This document shows positions 6,329-6,597 of a DNA stretch of 6,597 bases, piece after piece. The stretch is from NCBI GenBank assembly GCA_014379045.1, contig JACMMK010000008.1, positions 1-6,597 of the forward strand, written 5' to 3'. Position numbers and translations under genes: made by a program. The notes beneath the pieces are model-generated. The model had not been told where the DNA came from. It worked only from the letters and a program-made list of their open reading frames with translations, and ran no database searches. Numbering within the stretch: position 1 is the first letter of the stretch; the number at the start of each line of letters is the position of its first letter. This DNA is from Burkholderiales bacterium (GTDB taxonomy: Bacteria > Pseudomonadota > Gammaproteobacteria > Burkholderiales > CAIKXV01).

Positions 6329-6597
6329 ATGACCGAAGCCAGAGAATTCGACACGGTGCGTCTGCCCGATGGCAGGCGGCTCACCTACGCACAGTACGGC
6401 GACCCGGCAGGCGTACCGGTGCTCTACTGTCACGGGTTTCCCGGGTCACGCCTGGAGGCGCGCCAGACCGATGCGGTAGCGCGCCGTCTCGGCGTACGCG
6501 TGATCGCTTTCGACCGTCCCGGCTACGGCGGTTCGGACTTCCAGCCGCGACGCCGCCTGCTCGACTGGCCGAACGATGTCGCCTTCGGCGCGACGCA
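6329..6597 (+). CDS. Alpha/beta hydrolase, N-terminal part (cut by window edge)
   Basis: The first 89 residues of an alpha/beta-hydrolase-fold protein. A short N-terminal strand region (FDTVRLPDGRRLTYAQYGD, 7-25) leads to the oxyanion-hole motif HGFPGSR and then DRPGYGGSD, both typical of the fold before the nucleophile elbow. The catalytic serine, acid and histidine lie beyond the right edge and cannot be judged. The ATG at 6329 was chosen because it is the first in-frame start after the patatin stop (19 nt earlier) and gives the expected N-terminal length; the Shine-Dalgarno is weak. It is probably the fourth gene of the operon. Esterase, lipase, epoxide hydrolase or haloperoxidase-like roles all remain possible. 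Confidence 0.85.
   Translation, partial: MTEAREFDTVRLPDGRRLTYAQYGDPAGVPVLYCHGFPGSRLEARQTDAVARRLGVRVIAFDRPGYGGSDFQPRRRLLDWPNDVAFGAT

Noticed and set aside
5593..6384. A 263-codon minus-strand frame opposite the patatin gene.
   Set aside because: The plus strand holds an intact Ser-Asp hydrolase, and the antisense product shows no motif.

Overview
The window comes from a high-GC bacterial chromosome (about two-thirds G+C by eye). It is most likely from a Gram-negative member of the Pseudomonadota, perhaps a betaproteobacterium. The reasons are a periplasmic DsbC-type disulfide isomerase with a Sec signal peptide, a patatin subtype that resembles alpha- and betaproteobacterial sequences, and strong codon bias toward G/C third positions. 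The organism assignment is inference. Coding density is high, there are no RNA genes or mobile elements, and base composition looks uniform.

Layout. The left half (1-3100) is read on the minus strand in the order dsbC-like isomerase, MFS transporter, second MFS transporter (which runs off the left edge). The two MFS genes are tandem paralogs that align without a gap over 364 residues at about 35% identity (hand count). The right half (3329-6597) is read on the plus strand as a tight run of four genes: an ornithine cyclodeaminase/mu-crystallin family protein, a beta-hydroxyacid (3-hydroxyisobutyrate) dehydrogenase family oxidoreductase, a patatin-like phospholipase, and an alpha/beta hydrolase cut by the right edge. 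Gaps are 4, 16 and 19 nt, so a single operon is likely.

The two units diverge from a 228-nt intergenic region (3101-3328). It holds a candidate -10 box for dsbC and a long interrupted hairpin (3141-3180) that would lie in the dsbC leader RNA. A second, perfect 8-bp hairpin (2266-2286) sits over the Shine-Dalgarno sequence of the first MFS gene.

How the genes work together. The plus-strand operon pairs two NAD(P)-dependent Rossmann enzymes acting on small amino, imino or hydroxy acids with two serine hydrolases. That suggests catabolism of an ester, amide or lipid-derived compound, but no substrate can be read from sequence. The minus-strand unit joins periplasmic disulfide isomerisation with two related exporter-like permeases; whether they share a function is unknown. 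I see no clear new defence or mobile system. The best leads are the two RNA/DNA hairpins, the atypical CPFC active site of the DsbC protein, and the ornithine cyclodeaminase homolog that lacks the catalytic aspartate of true cyclodeaminases.
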